Of a DNA stretch of 64,000 nt, positions 1 to 9,773 are shown in pieces. The stretch spans positions 1,177,001-1,241,000 of the forward strand of contig JAYKKT010000088.1 in NCBI GenBank assembly GCA_036023115.1. Reading direction: 5' to 3'. The stretch comes from Brasenia schreberi. Taxonomy: Eukaryota; Streptophyta; Magnoliopsida; Nymphaeales; Cabombaceae. The position numbers and the translations under genes were made by a program. The notes beneath the pieces were generated by a model. The model did no database searches, was not told the origin of the DNA, and saw nothing but the letters and a program-made list of their open reading frames with translations. Each line of letters begins with the position of its first letter. The first letter of the stretch is position 1.

Positions 1-187
1 CCGTGATTGCAGGGTTGACGTGAGCTCCGGAGATGGGTCCGATGGCAAAAACCAAGAGAATGACAGCAAGACCACCGGTTGCTGCATACTCAAGCAGGCC
101 AATTCGTCCCTGCGTCAACTCTGTACTGGAGATTATGCCACAAACTGAAAACACCATGATGAATGTGCCTACTATCTCCGCACCAAC
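1..187 (-). CDS. NIP-type aquaporin, one internal exon (partial)
   Basis: Minus-strand translation from 187 down to 1 gives 62 residues without a stop, preceded by a clean acceptor (ctgcag at 193-188). It contains AEIVGTF at the start of the first membrane helix and ISGAHVNPAIT, the first NPA box of the aquaporin pore. SGAH before NPA is typical of the NIP subfamily; PIPs and TIPs have SGGH. NIP genes have an intron just before the AEIxGT segment, which fits this exon start. NIPs carry small neutral solutes such as glycerol, boric acid, silicic acid or arsenite across membranes. CGIISS and LLEYAATGGL resemble NIP7-like members, but that is from memory. Later exons lie left of the window. The first exon should lie to the right and was not found with confidence. 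Confidence 0.8.
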
Positions 188-1016
188 CTGCAGCCGATGA
201 AGTCAAGTATTTATCACTGTTTCAAACAGAGGATCGATGCGTAGAGACGCCATGAACGAATACGCTCTTCTAAAATCTATAATATTGTACTGAATTATGT
301 TTCAGATGCACAAAATTTATGCTTTCTCACTCTCAAAATAAAAGTTAATGCTTGTGTACGTAGGTGGGAGCTCGTGCAATTGCTCTCTCTCTCTCTCTTG
401 CTGAGCATATGATCCTCATAAGGAAGCTGTTCTGAGAATCATAGCTAGGGAAAAAATATTGATGAAATTAAATTTAAATGGCCGAATACACTGACATGGA
501 ACAGTGCTTGTGAGTGACGACAGATGATCATACTTTGCTTCTCTTTGAACGGATTTTATCACCTAGTCATCGCAGACCACGAGAGATCCTTGGGCTATTT
601 CGCTTGCTTTCATCACGAATGTTGTCGACCAGCTATAAGGAAGAACGTCACCTTGGTTCACATTCTCTCTCTCTCTCTCTATAGAGATTGGATCCTCCCT
701 TCAAGGAAGTACAGGTCTAGGTAAATATCTAATGCGGGTTCTTTAGATTGGATCCTCCCCTCAAGCACGTCGTTTAATAGAATATATGACTCATGCTCCT
801 TTAGGTTCTTTAGATTTTGTGGGTGGTGTAGCTACAAAGATCAATGCTGTCAATTATGTCTCTCCTAAATGTTGGTTAGCTACCTCTAATTTTGTTACCT
901 TATTCATATTCATGTTTACATGAGTCTAATAAAAATGTTTTTTATAATTTTTTCAAAACTATTTAAGAACATGAGTATATAAATGATTCGTCTATATATA
1001 CATATACACGTATATA
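188..1016. other. No gene seen (probable NIP intron or upstream DNA)
   Basis: AT-rich sequence with short CT runs near 383-400 and 667-680. The phrase around ttagattggatcctcc occurs twice (about 683-700 and 743-760), a small local duplication. No exon could be supported. Confidence 0.5.
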
Positions 1017-1195
1017 TAGAGTGCTTGGTTCATATTCACACTAACGTTTGTTCATTCGTGCTCACTCATTGCTTTTGGATGATATAAGTATAAATACTTT
1101 TATACTTTTTAAATCCCTTTACAAATTTTGAAATTATACTCATATCACTCGAAACAATCGATGAACATTTGTGAACAATTGTTAGTGTAGGCAGG
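1017..1195. repeat. MITE-like inverted-repeat element, CACTAAC-ended
   Basis: The left end holds cacactaacgtttgttcatt and the right end holds gatgaacatttgtgaacaat followed by tgttagtgta, roughly reverse complements. Internal segments attgcttttggatgatataag and its partner tatcactcgaaacaat are also inverted. A related, tighter foldback lies at 30684-30773. Boundaries are approximate. Confidence 0.5.
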
Positions 1196-1206
1196 ATCCA
1201 ATTTTT

Positions 1207-1590
1207 TCATTTATATATAGAGGGGGGGAGAGAGAAAATAATATATACTCAAACCCATTTATGCTCAAATCTATTCAAACATCTCTACCATTAAATAAGG
1301 ATGATTAACTGTATGGATTTTAATTTAAATAGTAAAACATACCATTGTACTTTTCATACTTTGTATTTAATGTACAACTATTTTATAGCAATGATCAATA
1401 ATATAAATATAAATTTAAATTTAAAAAGTGAAATATATTATTGTACTTTTTATACTTAAAATTTAATATATAACCATACATTTCGCTTTTTGTTGATCAT
1501 GTCAATCAAATAGTAAAGACCTTTGAGTGGATTTAAACATTAATGATTTTAGTACTCACTTGTATCTCTCTCCATATATATACATATATG
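1207..1590. repeat. Micron-like MITE seated in TA/GA tract, copy 1
   Basis: Left end: tatatatag, a G/GA run, then tactcaaacc and atgctcaaatctattcaaac. Right end: gagtggatttaaaca, agtactcact, then tctctctcc and tatatata. The right end is the reverse complement of the left, including the GA run and TA run, so these tracts are part of the terminal inverted repeat. The internal sequence (about 1290-1500) is AT-rich and non-coding. Confidence 0.55.
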
Positions 1591-1595
1591 TGTGT

Positions 1596-1598
<3 letters not shown>

Positions 1599-1649
<51 letters not shown>
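1599..1649. repeat. (GA)n microsatellite
   Basis: About 25 perfect GA units directly right of the MITE end at 1590. Confidence 0.95.
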
Positions 1650-1655
<6 letters not shown>

Positions 1656-2486
1656 TGCTAGCTAGTGATGAGCTCTTGAGTTTGTGCGGAAAGTGCAATG
1701 TATGATTAACATCCATAACGCAATGCAATAGGAATATGTCCACTCTTGAGAGTTGAGAGGTTTCGAGATAATTAGATGTAAAACCGATGCGTGTCGAAAG
1801 CGAAAGCTGAAGTTTCTACATATATAATATACGGATTAAATTGTACTTAAAATCACTCCCCATGCTGGCAATTCGGCTACGCCTTCCTGTGGACCATGCA
1901 CAATACTGATTTCTTCCTTTCTCATCAGCCACAACTGAGCTTCCACCATTGCCGACCTCTTGTTTACCTCTGCTGGTGCTGCTTGGTGCAGACATCGCCC
2001 TGAATCGCGAATGCCGTGTGGATCGAACTTAACATGTGTTGTTGGCCATTTTCAGTCGATTGACAAAGCGGAATTAGACTAAACTGAATACGGATCGAGA
2101 TGCCATGATAAAGATAATGGTTTCAAATTATGCAGCAGAGTTGGTTTTTGAGTCGTTGTTTGGTAACACCATTGTTGCATCCTAGGAGTGCTTAAATAGA
2201 GAGGTTGATAACTCTCATCTTTACGTATTTCGCATGCTCTAAATAGGTAAGCTGCACTTTGCATAAGCTGTTGAATCATTGGAGCTGGTGAGTTTTGTAG
2301 GTTTGAGTTCAGATCATTCATATCCTGTGATTGCCTATTTGTACATGATGGTTTCTTTCTCTTTCCTTTGTAGTTGGGTTAGGCAGACCCTTATCAAATG
2401 TGGTCCGAGGCACTCAACTCATGATCTATCATTTTAATTTGAAAATTGCACCTTTTGTCGACTTTGAGATCACATAGAGGACAAAA

Positions 2487-2488
<2 letters not shown>
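1650..2488. other. No gene seen
   Basis: Mixed sequence. A minus-strand stretch at about 1995-1850 stays open and starts with an ATG, but it shows no family motif and no clean donor, so it is not called as an exon. The rest holds no feature I can support. Confidence 0.4.
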
Positions 2489-2565
<77 letters not shown>

Positions 2566-2789
2566 CATCTATCCATACTTAGAATATTCAAAACTATTTT
2601 GGTTGAAATTAAAATCTAAAAAGTAAAAAAATATATTGATACTTTTTGTAAGTACAATAAATGTACGTGACACAAATTTGTTTTTTAATTAAAGGTCTCA
2701 ACCTTTGATCTTTAAGAATAAATGATCAAGATTTTTTTAAATGTTTAAGGATATATCAATGAGGCATGTACTATTTTCTCTATTTATAT
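2489..2789. repeat. Compound (TA)n(GA)n microsatellite and Micron-like MITE, copy 2
   Basis: TA run at 2489-2530, GA run at 2531-2560, then catctatccatacttagaat, an AT-rich body, and a right end with ggcatgtactattttctc followed by tatatatata. It abuts the next copy, sharing the TA tract at about 2785. Confidence 0.55.
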
Positions 2790-3013
2790 ATATAGTGATA
2801 CATGCTCAATCTCATGCTTAAATCTACTCAAACATTTCTATCATTTGATCGATGTGATCAAACATATAAATTTAAATCTAAAAAATGAAAGTATGTTAAA
2901 TGCAAAATACCAAAACAAATTTATTTTTGAATTCAAATTTCTACCATTAATTACATTATGTTTGAGTAGATTTGAACATGAATGTGATTGAGCATATACC
3001 ACTACATATATAA
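2785..3013. repeat. Micron-like MITE, copy 3 (best inverted repeats)
   Basis: Left terminus runs tatatatagtgatacatgct, caatctcatgcttaaatc, tactcaaaca. The right terminus contains tgtttgagtagatttgaaca, tgaatgtgattgagcata, taccactacatatata, its reverse complement over about 48 bp. Element length is about 225 bp, with TA dinucleotides at both borders. The interior is non-coding. This is the clearest member and defines the family. Confidence 0.7.
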
Positions 3014-3803
3014 TATAATAAGTTTGGTATATGTTACCAATATTACATACTGACAAATCCAAATAAATCTCAACCATATGATTTGAGAGAAGGATGATTG
3101 AGATTTGGATTTTAAAAGCAAAAAATAAACTTGTAATTGTACAAGTGTAATTACTTTTAAAAACAAAATTTTGCTTTTAAAATTTCCATCGTTAGGGATA
3201 AAGCACCATGGTGCCACTTCATCCAGGGAGTGTGGTTTCAATCAGGTCCTAACAGTTCAACTCGTGCCTGGCTTGTTCATGTTTGATTTGTTACCGTTTG
3301 AGTTCTTGATTTGGCTCAAGGATGATCCTTAGCATGCATTCTTTAAAATTTTACCTAAACCAAATCCCAAAAAAAATAGCTATTTAAGGACAATGAATAA
3401 TCATTTTGCTTTTAATTATTTAACAAAAGATTAAGTAAATGAGCTGTCATTTTATTGAGGATAGTTAATCAAATCTCTCTTTTCACTCGGTTGAACCGGG
3501 CTTATAAAGGGAATGGTGTCAACTCAAGAATTTTTTTGAGCAAAGTGCACTTATATTTCGGATTGAAGACTTGTCAAATCCACAAAACACTTATATTTTC
3601 TTATATACAAAGATATATTTACTTTTTTTAACTTATCTTAAAGTGGATCCACGGGTGTCATGGTTACTTGGGTAGCTCGATAAGTTTGTATAGAAAATTA
3701 ACAAGGCGATCAAGAATAAGGGGGGGTGTTTGAGTTGGCAGATTTCGAGGGCCGGAGCGAAGGCCTCATCGGCCCGTAATGCGGGGCCATGCGGCTTTCT
3801 ACG
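3014..3803. other. No gene seen
   Basis: AT-rich intergenic DNA. A G-run lies at 3721-3726, and the GC content is slightly higher at about 3740-3800 just before the tRNA-like sequence. Confidence 0.4.
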
Positions 3804-3877
3804 TTATAATTAGCTCAGTTGGTTAGAGCGTCGTGCTAATAACGCGAAGGTCGCAGGTTCGAGACCTGCATGGGCCA
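3804..3877 (+). pseudogene. tRNA-Ile(AAT) pseudogene, 5' acceptor strand replaced
   Basis: The D arm (tagctcagttggttagagc), anticodon arm (tcgtg, loop ctaataa, cgcga; anticodon AAT at 3838-3840), variable loop and T arm (gcaggttcgagacctgc) are those of a plant tRNA-Ile. The 3' acceptor strand atgggcc plus discriminator A is present at 3870-3877. The 5' acceptor strand should read ggcccat but reads ttataat, so only two of seven pairs can form. Upstream at about 3771-3790 GC-rich words (ggcccgtaatg, ggggccatg) resemble displaced acceptor sequence. A working tRNA is unlikely. Confidence 0.8.
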
Positions 3878-4511
3878 AAAACTATTAGACTAAATGTGGT
3901 GTTTGATTATCACTGTTCGCCTGATGACATTGATGATGATGTCTTAATTGTTACTGAACGATTACAAATGATGGTGATGTCAGCAATGTTAAAATGTTTA
4001 ACATCCGAGACTGTAATGTAATAACAGCTTCTTCTTCTTTTTCTCTCTCTATATGATTTACTTTATAGGTCATGTGCCCCTCATTCTGCCTTCTTCCACT
4101 CAATAAGCTATGTCGTCTAAACCTCTATGTAACTACTGGAGAGGGTAATGCCAGTAGGGTAATGTTGCGGCACCAGTCACATTGATGCTCGGACTCTTTA
4201 TATATATATATATATAATAGCATATGCTAGAAAATTGAAAAAACAGATGGAATCCATAAGTTTAATACACAGTTCAATCCATCCAAAACCGTTTAAATAT
4301 AAAAAAGGATCACAAAATATGCATCCAAGTAATAATGTTAAATCTTTTTCAATACGATTCTTTTATCAAAAATTTGATGAGTAATAAGATGAAAAATACA
4401 CTCAACTTTATTCGAGTTGTACTTGACCAAAAAATCAGGAACGATAGTTTACTAAGACTTTTTGATACTTTATATTACTTTTATTATATATATATATATA
4501 TATATATAGAT

Positions 4512-4549
<38 letters not shown>

Positions 4550-5094
4550 TGTGGGAGTGATCGGATTTTAAGCCTTATTAAGACAGTACACTTACGCTCG
4601 CTTTTTATTTTTATTTTTAAAGGACTATAATATTAATGTATATTTTATATTTTTACAACTTTTTAAATAACAGTTATGCCTGGTTGGTGTGCAACAGCGT
4701 CCAATCTCCACATAGATGAGCCAAACGGTGGACAGATAATCTATCTCGAATGAGATGGCCCAGCATCACGTCATCCCAACGTATATGCGCATCGACCTCA
4801 CCTGGCGACGACCCATAAACTGAGTGGCAAACCAGAGAAAAGTTGCCGTCCTTTTCCAAAAATAAAAAACATTTAATTCTCCCTCTTGCTCGCTTGGCTT
4901 CCCTCCTCCCTTTCACCACTCTGTGTGACATCTCCCCTCTTCCCACCTTTTACAAAACCACCCTCTTACTGTGGTGCCCATTGTGATACTGCTACAGCTC
5001 GTGCAGCTTAGTGAGCCATGAACATCCTTTGCCTTGCCCCCATCACTGGATCTACACCGAAGCTTGATACATGCACCAATGAAGTTTGCAGGCT
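3878..5094. other. No gene; one compound microsatellite
   Basis: Holds a TA tract at 4201-4216 and a (TA)n(GA)n compound microsatellite at 4485-4549. The rest is AT-rich and non-coding, apart from a C-rich stretch at about 4880-4980 with no recognisable motif. Confidence 0.5.
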
Positions 5095-6314
5095 GTAAGT
5101 GGAAGTGAACTCGTGTCCTTCTCTAGATTTACTCAGTCTTCAAAATTTGGAAAAGTAAATTATTCTCTACATATGAGATATATGAGGAACTTGCATGATA
5201 GGCTTTATTCTTGAGATAAACTCAACCCTCAGCATTGTTCTTTAGTATATCTTGACTTCCCATAGCGAGAGCATTTCAATTTGTCTTTGTCATCATGTTG
5301 TGAGGATCTACGTCCACGACCACCCATAGAGGCATCCCCTCTTCCATGGTTATTTTCCAGTTGTTCAAGGCTCACAAAAGGTGTTTTATCCTTTGTTTCT
5401 ACTTTCTCTTTCTTTCTTTGTGTCTTCCTTTCGTATTAGTAACGAATAAACTACACCTGGCAGAGTTTTATTGTTGAGGATGTTTGCCTTTACATTCTCA
5501 AAATTACTAGAGACTCCTTACAATAAATCTAATACTTTTTTTCTCTAATTCTGTATTTTTATTTTTGAAACAATGAGGACAATCTCCTTGAAAATGATAT
5601 TACAGTTCATCCCATAGACTTCTAAGTTCTGTATAGTATTCGATAATCGATCGACTTCATTGTCGACACTTCCTTATTTTTGCTTGTATCTTATATTTTT
5701 TTCACAATATTGATCTTTCTAGAATAAGCATATATCACAACTATACAAATTTCACATGTCGTGTTCAAGTACATAAATGTGTTGCTCTTACTTGGAACTA
5801 TGGAATTGATCAACCACGAGATTGCAATGACATTCTCCTTCCTTCATTTTAAGTAACTAGCAACTGAGTGGTGTGATTAAGGAATTTCACCCGTGATAAA
5901 CTTTCATTTTTCCCTTGCAATTAGGGCAAATTCACATGCCCTAGAACAAACTTTGAATTTTTTTCTATCAAATTTAATGGATATGATTTGAACCGCATCC
6001 ATCTTACTATTGCTATTATTTTCTTCCAAACTCTACATAGGACTACCAGAAAACTCACCTTTTTCAACCATATGATTGTTTTAGGGTTTTCACCGATTGC
6101 CTCGAGATACATACGCGCAATCTGCCACCTCGAAATCTATGTCGTATGTCACTTTATAGTGAATATTGATCATTTTTCTGATTCCTAACGAATATAGTAG
6201 TGTTGTGGTAGATTTTCACCTGCTATTACACAAACTCTAACCCTAGGGAAGAAAGATTTTTTTGACATTTACGCTTTCCACGACCTAAAACATAATATAT
6301 AACTCTGATACCAT
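5095..6314 (-). mobile_element. Ty1/copia retrotransposon remnant (PBS and gag)
   Basis: On the minus strand the sequence tggtatcagagtt at 6313-6301 matches the usual plant copia primer-binding site, complementary to initiator tRNA-Met. Downstream, broken reading frames give IIEYYTELRSLWDEL (about 5655-5610), typical of the copia gag (UBN2) domain. Further on come SLEQLENNHGRG, a Gly/Arg-rich stretch and a degenerate zinc knuckle (KCSRYGKSRYTKEQC) near 5290-5240. Stops and frameshifts are frequent. No protease, integrase or reverse transcriptase was recognised, so the element is truncated. Confidence 0.65.
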
Positions 6315-6560
6315 ATTCAATAAACAATAAACAAGAAGAAACAATGATACTGTAGAGATCAAACACAATGGAAAAAATTTGCTCAGACACTATTTGCATA
6401 TCTGCACTGTCGGATGCCTTCTCTTTTTTTCCTTCATAGTGTGGTCGGCTGGCCACTAGGAATATACGTTAAAATACATAAAAGAAAAATACTACAATGC
6501 CCCTAAGAAGTGACTCGACCTTTAAAAACAATTTAACATAACAACAAAACTTAATAACGT
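6315..6560 (-). mobile_element. Possible 5' LTR remnant of the copia element
   Basis: This is where the 5' LTR should lie, directly upstream of the primer-binding site on the minus strand. I cannot define its outer end and there is no partner LTR in the window. Called from position only. Confidence 0.25.
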
Positions 6561-6841
6561 CTATTCTAACCATGGAAGCCTATGATGGAAGTTAGCTAAT
6601 CACCACTCGTGTGATGGGAACCTTTGGGTAAGCTGAATTCCCTTTTCTTTGTTTGGGGCTGTGCATTCGTGTGCACTGCACAAACTATATATACATTACA
6701 CATACGTATATACATATATGGGCACTTACATACATACATACGTGTGTGTATGCATATGTAGTCTAAATCTTCAGTTTGTTGCATTTGAATTTTGGAAGCA
6801 AAAGGATGAAAAGAAAGCCATCCTAAACTTTAATCGTGCAG

Positions 6842-7550
6842 GTATGTTGCCCCTGAGTATGCAATGACAGGGCATCTGCTTGTGAAGAGTGATGTTTACA
6901 GCTATGGAGTTGTGTTGCTAGAACTTTTATCAGGCAGGAAGCCAGTAGACATGTTTAAACCTCCAGGTCAAGAAAACCTCGTGACATGAGCACGTCCACT
7001 GCTGACGAGCCAAGAGGGGCTTGAACAGCTTATTGATCCCTCTTTGGATGGAAAATACTTCGACAACATGGCAAGGGTGGCTGCAATCGCATCGATGTGT
7101 GTTCATCCTGTGGTGTCTCAGAGGCCATTCATGGGTGAAGTCGTCCAAGCACTTAAACTTGTCTATAATGATGTGGATGAAGCTTGTGAAGATTGTCACA
7201 GCCAAAGAGAAGATTCATCAGGTCCTGAATGTGATTACAAGAATGAGTACACACCTGAAAACAGCTGGTGGGAAAGAGAGGCATCAGGTGTAAGTTATGG
7301 GCATAACTCTTCTTCCTTCACTACAACAATGGAAGATAGTTCAGATCCTCTCGAGGGGACCGAAAGGCCGCGTTTATCATCAACCTTCTTTGGAAACCGA
7401 ATCCTGGACTTACGTGGTTTGCCTTCGAGGTGGCAGAACAGATCGTTCCCTGTAATCCGCAGCAAACCATCTTTTTACAGATTGAGGGGGAGTATGAGTG
7501 AACATGGGTTTTTAGCAATGCGCATGGGCATGAGCAGATCAAGCGTTTGA
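6842..7550 (+). pseudogene. ALE2-like receptor kinase, last exon only, nonsense-broken
   Basis: After an acceptor (cgtgcag ending at 6841) the frame reads [20 protein letters not shown], then [16 protein letters not shown]: kinase subdomains VIII-IX with the APE motif and the invariant Asp of DVYS. It continues through RPFMGEVVQALKL (subdomain XI) and a long Ser-rich tail ending in YRLRGSMSEHG. This matches the C terminus of ALE2-like receptor-like kinases, which act in epidermis and cuticle formation. The motif usually written NLVTWARPLL reads NLVT-stop-ARPLL: TGG has become TGA at 6987-6989. No upstream kinase, transmembrane or extracellular exons were found; copia debris lies there instead. 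So this is a truncated copy with a stop. The downstream part stays open from 7044 to 7550. Confidence 0.8.
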
Positions 7551-8004
7551 GTGGGTGACCCCTTTTGCCATATTCTTTCAATTGTACAGTAGTTTTACTG
7601 CAAGCATAATCTCTCATGTGCTGGCTGTAATTGTTTTGTATACCGGCAGTTTTGCTGTGTATCCTCTGTTATGTTGTAAAGAGGAAGCATGGCTTCTAAT
7701 CTTGCATTACTAATTCATTCTAAATGTCTCTTGATTTGGCATACTTATCTGAATTTGTTTAATCTTTTTTGTTCTTTTTCTGTGTTTTCTGAATTTGTAT
7801 TCTTGACTTGAAAGAAAAGGCTAAACTTGCATGATAGTGTTTCAAAATACACCCCAACCCAACCAAGCTAGATCCAAATACTGAACATTACTTTGGGCCC
7901 CAGTATGCATAATCAGATGGACTTGGATCTAGATCCATAATGTACATCGAACTCCTCAGAGTTGGATCTTTGCTGGCTCTCTTCATCGCTATCACATTAT
8001 TCTT
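7551..8004. other. 3' flank of the kinase fragment; nothing else seen
   Basis: T-rich sequence, including a pyrimidine-rich stretch at about 7750-7790, consistent with an old 3' UTR. No gene. Confidence 0.4.
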
Positions 8005-8112
8005 TTGTTACAATGGGAGGCTGAAGTCTAACACGCACACACCCCGGGGATCGAACTCACCACTTGCGAGATGGGTGTAAGAGAGCCCTGCCAGGTGAAC
8101 TAACTCTGCGCA
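8005..8112 (-). mobile_element. tRNA-derived SINE copy
   Basis: On the minus strand a box-A-like word ttagttcacctggcaggg (8103-8086) is followed by a box-B-like word gagttcgatcccc (8058-8046) and then a cytosine- and purine-rich body. This is the layout of a tRNA-derived SINE. Related copies occur at 8279, 29940, 38200 and 39105. Confidence 0.6.
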
Positions 8113-8278
8113 CTTCATATCTATTATATAATTGGCTCAACAGACATTCAAACATTGGGTTTGGATCTTAGTACACCAACTTCATGAACCTGGACCAAAG
8201 TGCATGAGGCAGTGCTGCGCCATCGATAAGCTGTTTCGCTAGGAACCGAATCTTGGTCCAATCTCGAGACTGCATTTT

Positions 8279-8385
8279 TTTTAATGTATATAATGAGGAG
8301 GTCGAAGCCAGATGCACACCCCGGTGTCGAACCCATGACCTTTTCAACTTGTGAATTAACCAGCCTATTACACTGACCTTGTTTA
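8279..8385 (-). mobile_element. tRNA-derived SINE copy with A-rich tail
   Basis: The minus strand reads ttcacaagttgaaaaggtca then tgggttcgacaccgg (box B) and ends in an A run (8283-8276 on the minus strand). Same family as 8005-8112. A further 3' half with an A-run tail is visible at about 9120-9018 minus. Confidence 0.6.
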
Positions 8386-8470
8386 GACCAATGTTGTAGA
8401 TGCCATATAAGACCCTGTAATGTACGGGGTATGGATGTAAATCCGACGGTACATATTAGAGATGGCACAC
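8386..8470. repeat. Fragment of the AACCAATGTT-ended MITE
   Basis: accaatgttgtagatgccat, agaccctgtaatgtacgggg matches the left end of the element at 13416-13976 in the AMBRA1-like gene. Only the left part is present. Confidence 0.5.
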
Positions 8471-8512
8471 TAGTTACACCTTCGAGTGCCCAATAACAAA
8501 TTGGTTCCAAGG

Positions 8513-8790
8513 TAAAGAATAACCAGGTTCCGGTTTACCTGGAACCAGGAAGCAGAACTAAACCAGGACCAAGCTGGTTCCTGTTTGAGGCCTAAACCAC
8601 CTGGACAAAAAATACTGAAAATTTAAAATATATATAAGGAACTGGCGATTTGGAACTGCTAGTACCGGTTTCAGGCCCTTGGAGTTTCGCAGAAGGTGAA
8701 ACCAAAATTGAACCGGGTGGTCTGTGGTTCTGGGTCCGGTTCAACTATTCTTGGGCCGGTCTAGTTCTGGTTGGAACCAGCCATGTCTAG
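8513..8790. repeat. CCGGTT-rich inverted-repeat element, copy 1
   Basis: Dense ggttcc/ggaacc/ccggtt words over about 280 bp, ending in ggttggaaccagccatgtctag. The same tail, or its reverse complement, bounds other copies at 10126, 39256, 45595, 48800, 53070 and 56124. Non-coding. Confidence 0.5.
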
Positions 8791-9299
8791 TAACTAATGA
8801 TATCAATGATACTTTATATTTCTTAATAAGAAGATTTAATTCAAACAGAAAAGTGCAATGATATCACATGATGTCAAACAATGATATTCATGTATCACGC
8901 CAATGCTTGGCTACTTCAAGCAGTTCAGTACTTCTTCCCCTTGAGCAAGGTTTCCAGCTCGGTTCTTACCCAGCTTATCGCATATATTCAAATAAATGTT
9001 TAATTCTTGAGAAGATGACTTTATTTTTTTTGGGGGGTTACAACAGGAGGCCAAATCCAGGTATGCACGTGTGTATGCGTGCGTGTGTGTTAGAGAGAGA
9101 GGGAGTCGAATTTTGGTCAAGATTAACATCCACTTTTAATTAATGACAGTGTCAAATGAATATTTAGCACACACACATTGACAAATCTATATAGAGGGGT
9201 AGGGGAGGGGGCAGCCGCCCCCCTTTTATTATTAAAACTACATTTTGCAATGAATACATGGTTGAGATTCATGTTTCGTCCCCTTCACCCTACCTAACA

Positions 9300-9525
9300 T
9301 TATTTTCTAGAAAGATTGAACGAAGTGAAGCAATATTTATGAACGAAGCGAAATTTCTAAAGACTGAACATAGTGAAGCGACTTTACTAATGAGTTGAGT
9401 GAAGCGAAGGGCTTTAGCCTGAACGAAGTGAAGCATTACGGAGTTGAGCGAAACAAAATTTACATAGGCGTGAGTTGAGCGAAGCGAAATTTACTTCGTT
9501 GAACGATAGTGAAGCTACTGCACAT
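9300..9525. repeat. Degenerate short-period array, core GAACGAAGYGAAGC
   Basis: About eight units spaced 22-31 bp apart, each starting gaacgaag or gttgagcgaag and continuing with gaag/gaaa: near 9317, 9340, 9366, 9393, 9421, 9441, 9472 and 9502. Spacing and core are too regular for chance, but the units have drifted. It ends where the RTE fragment begins. No known satellite is recognised. Confidence 0.6.
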
Positions 9526-9773
9526 TATTTTCTATATGGTTTGGACATATAGAAAGAATATCAAAAGAAAAACCTATAAGAAGATATGAAAAACTAAATT
9601 TAGAAAGGATTAAAAGAGGTAAAGGACGACCACAAAAGTGTTGGAAAGAAACAATAAAGAATGATCTAGTTTATTGTGAGTTAATTGCTAACATGTCACA
9701 TGATAGGGATATGTGGAAACAAAGAATCCATGTAGCAGGCCCCGTCTAGTACGGGAAAAGGCTTAGTTGTTGT
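9526..9773 (+). mobile_element. RTE-type LINE, 3' end fragment A
   Basis: Frame fragments read FGHIERIS and [19 protein letters not shown], the C terminus of the RTE reverse-transcriptase polyprotein. These are followed by the family's 3' UTR tail ccccgtctagtacgggaaaa and a short TTG repeat. The 5' part is missing. Closest relatives in the window are the elements at 16767, 50889 and 57050. Confidence 0.85.

Noticed and set aside
1840..1995. Minus-strand open stretch starting MSAPSSTSRGK as exon 1 of the NIP gene
   Set aside because: It is open with an ATG, but lacks NIP N-terminal features and a convincing donor in the phase needed by the exon ending at 187.
9300..9525. CRISPR-like array
   Set aside because: Units are degenerate and spacers are short and related; plant nuclear context. 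It is a decayed tandem repeat.
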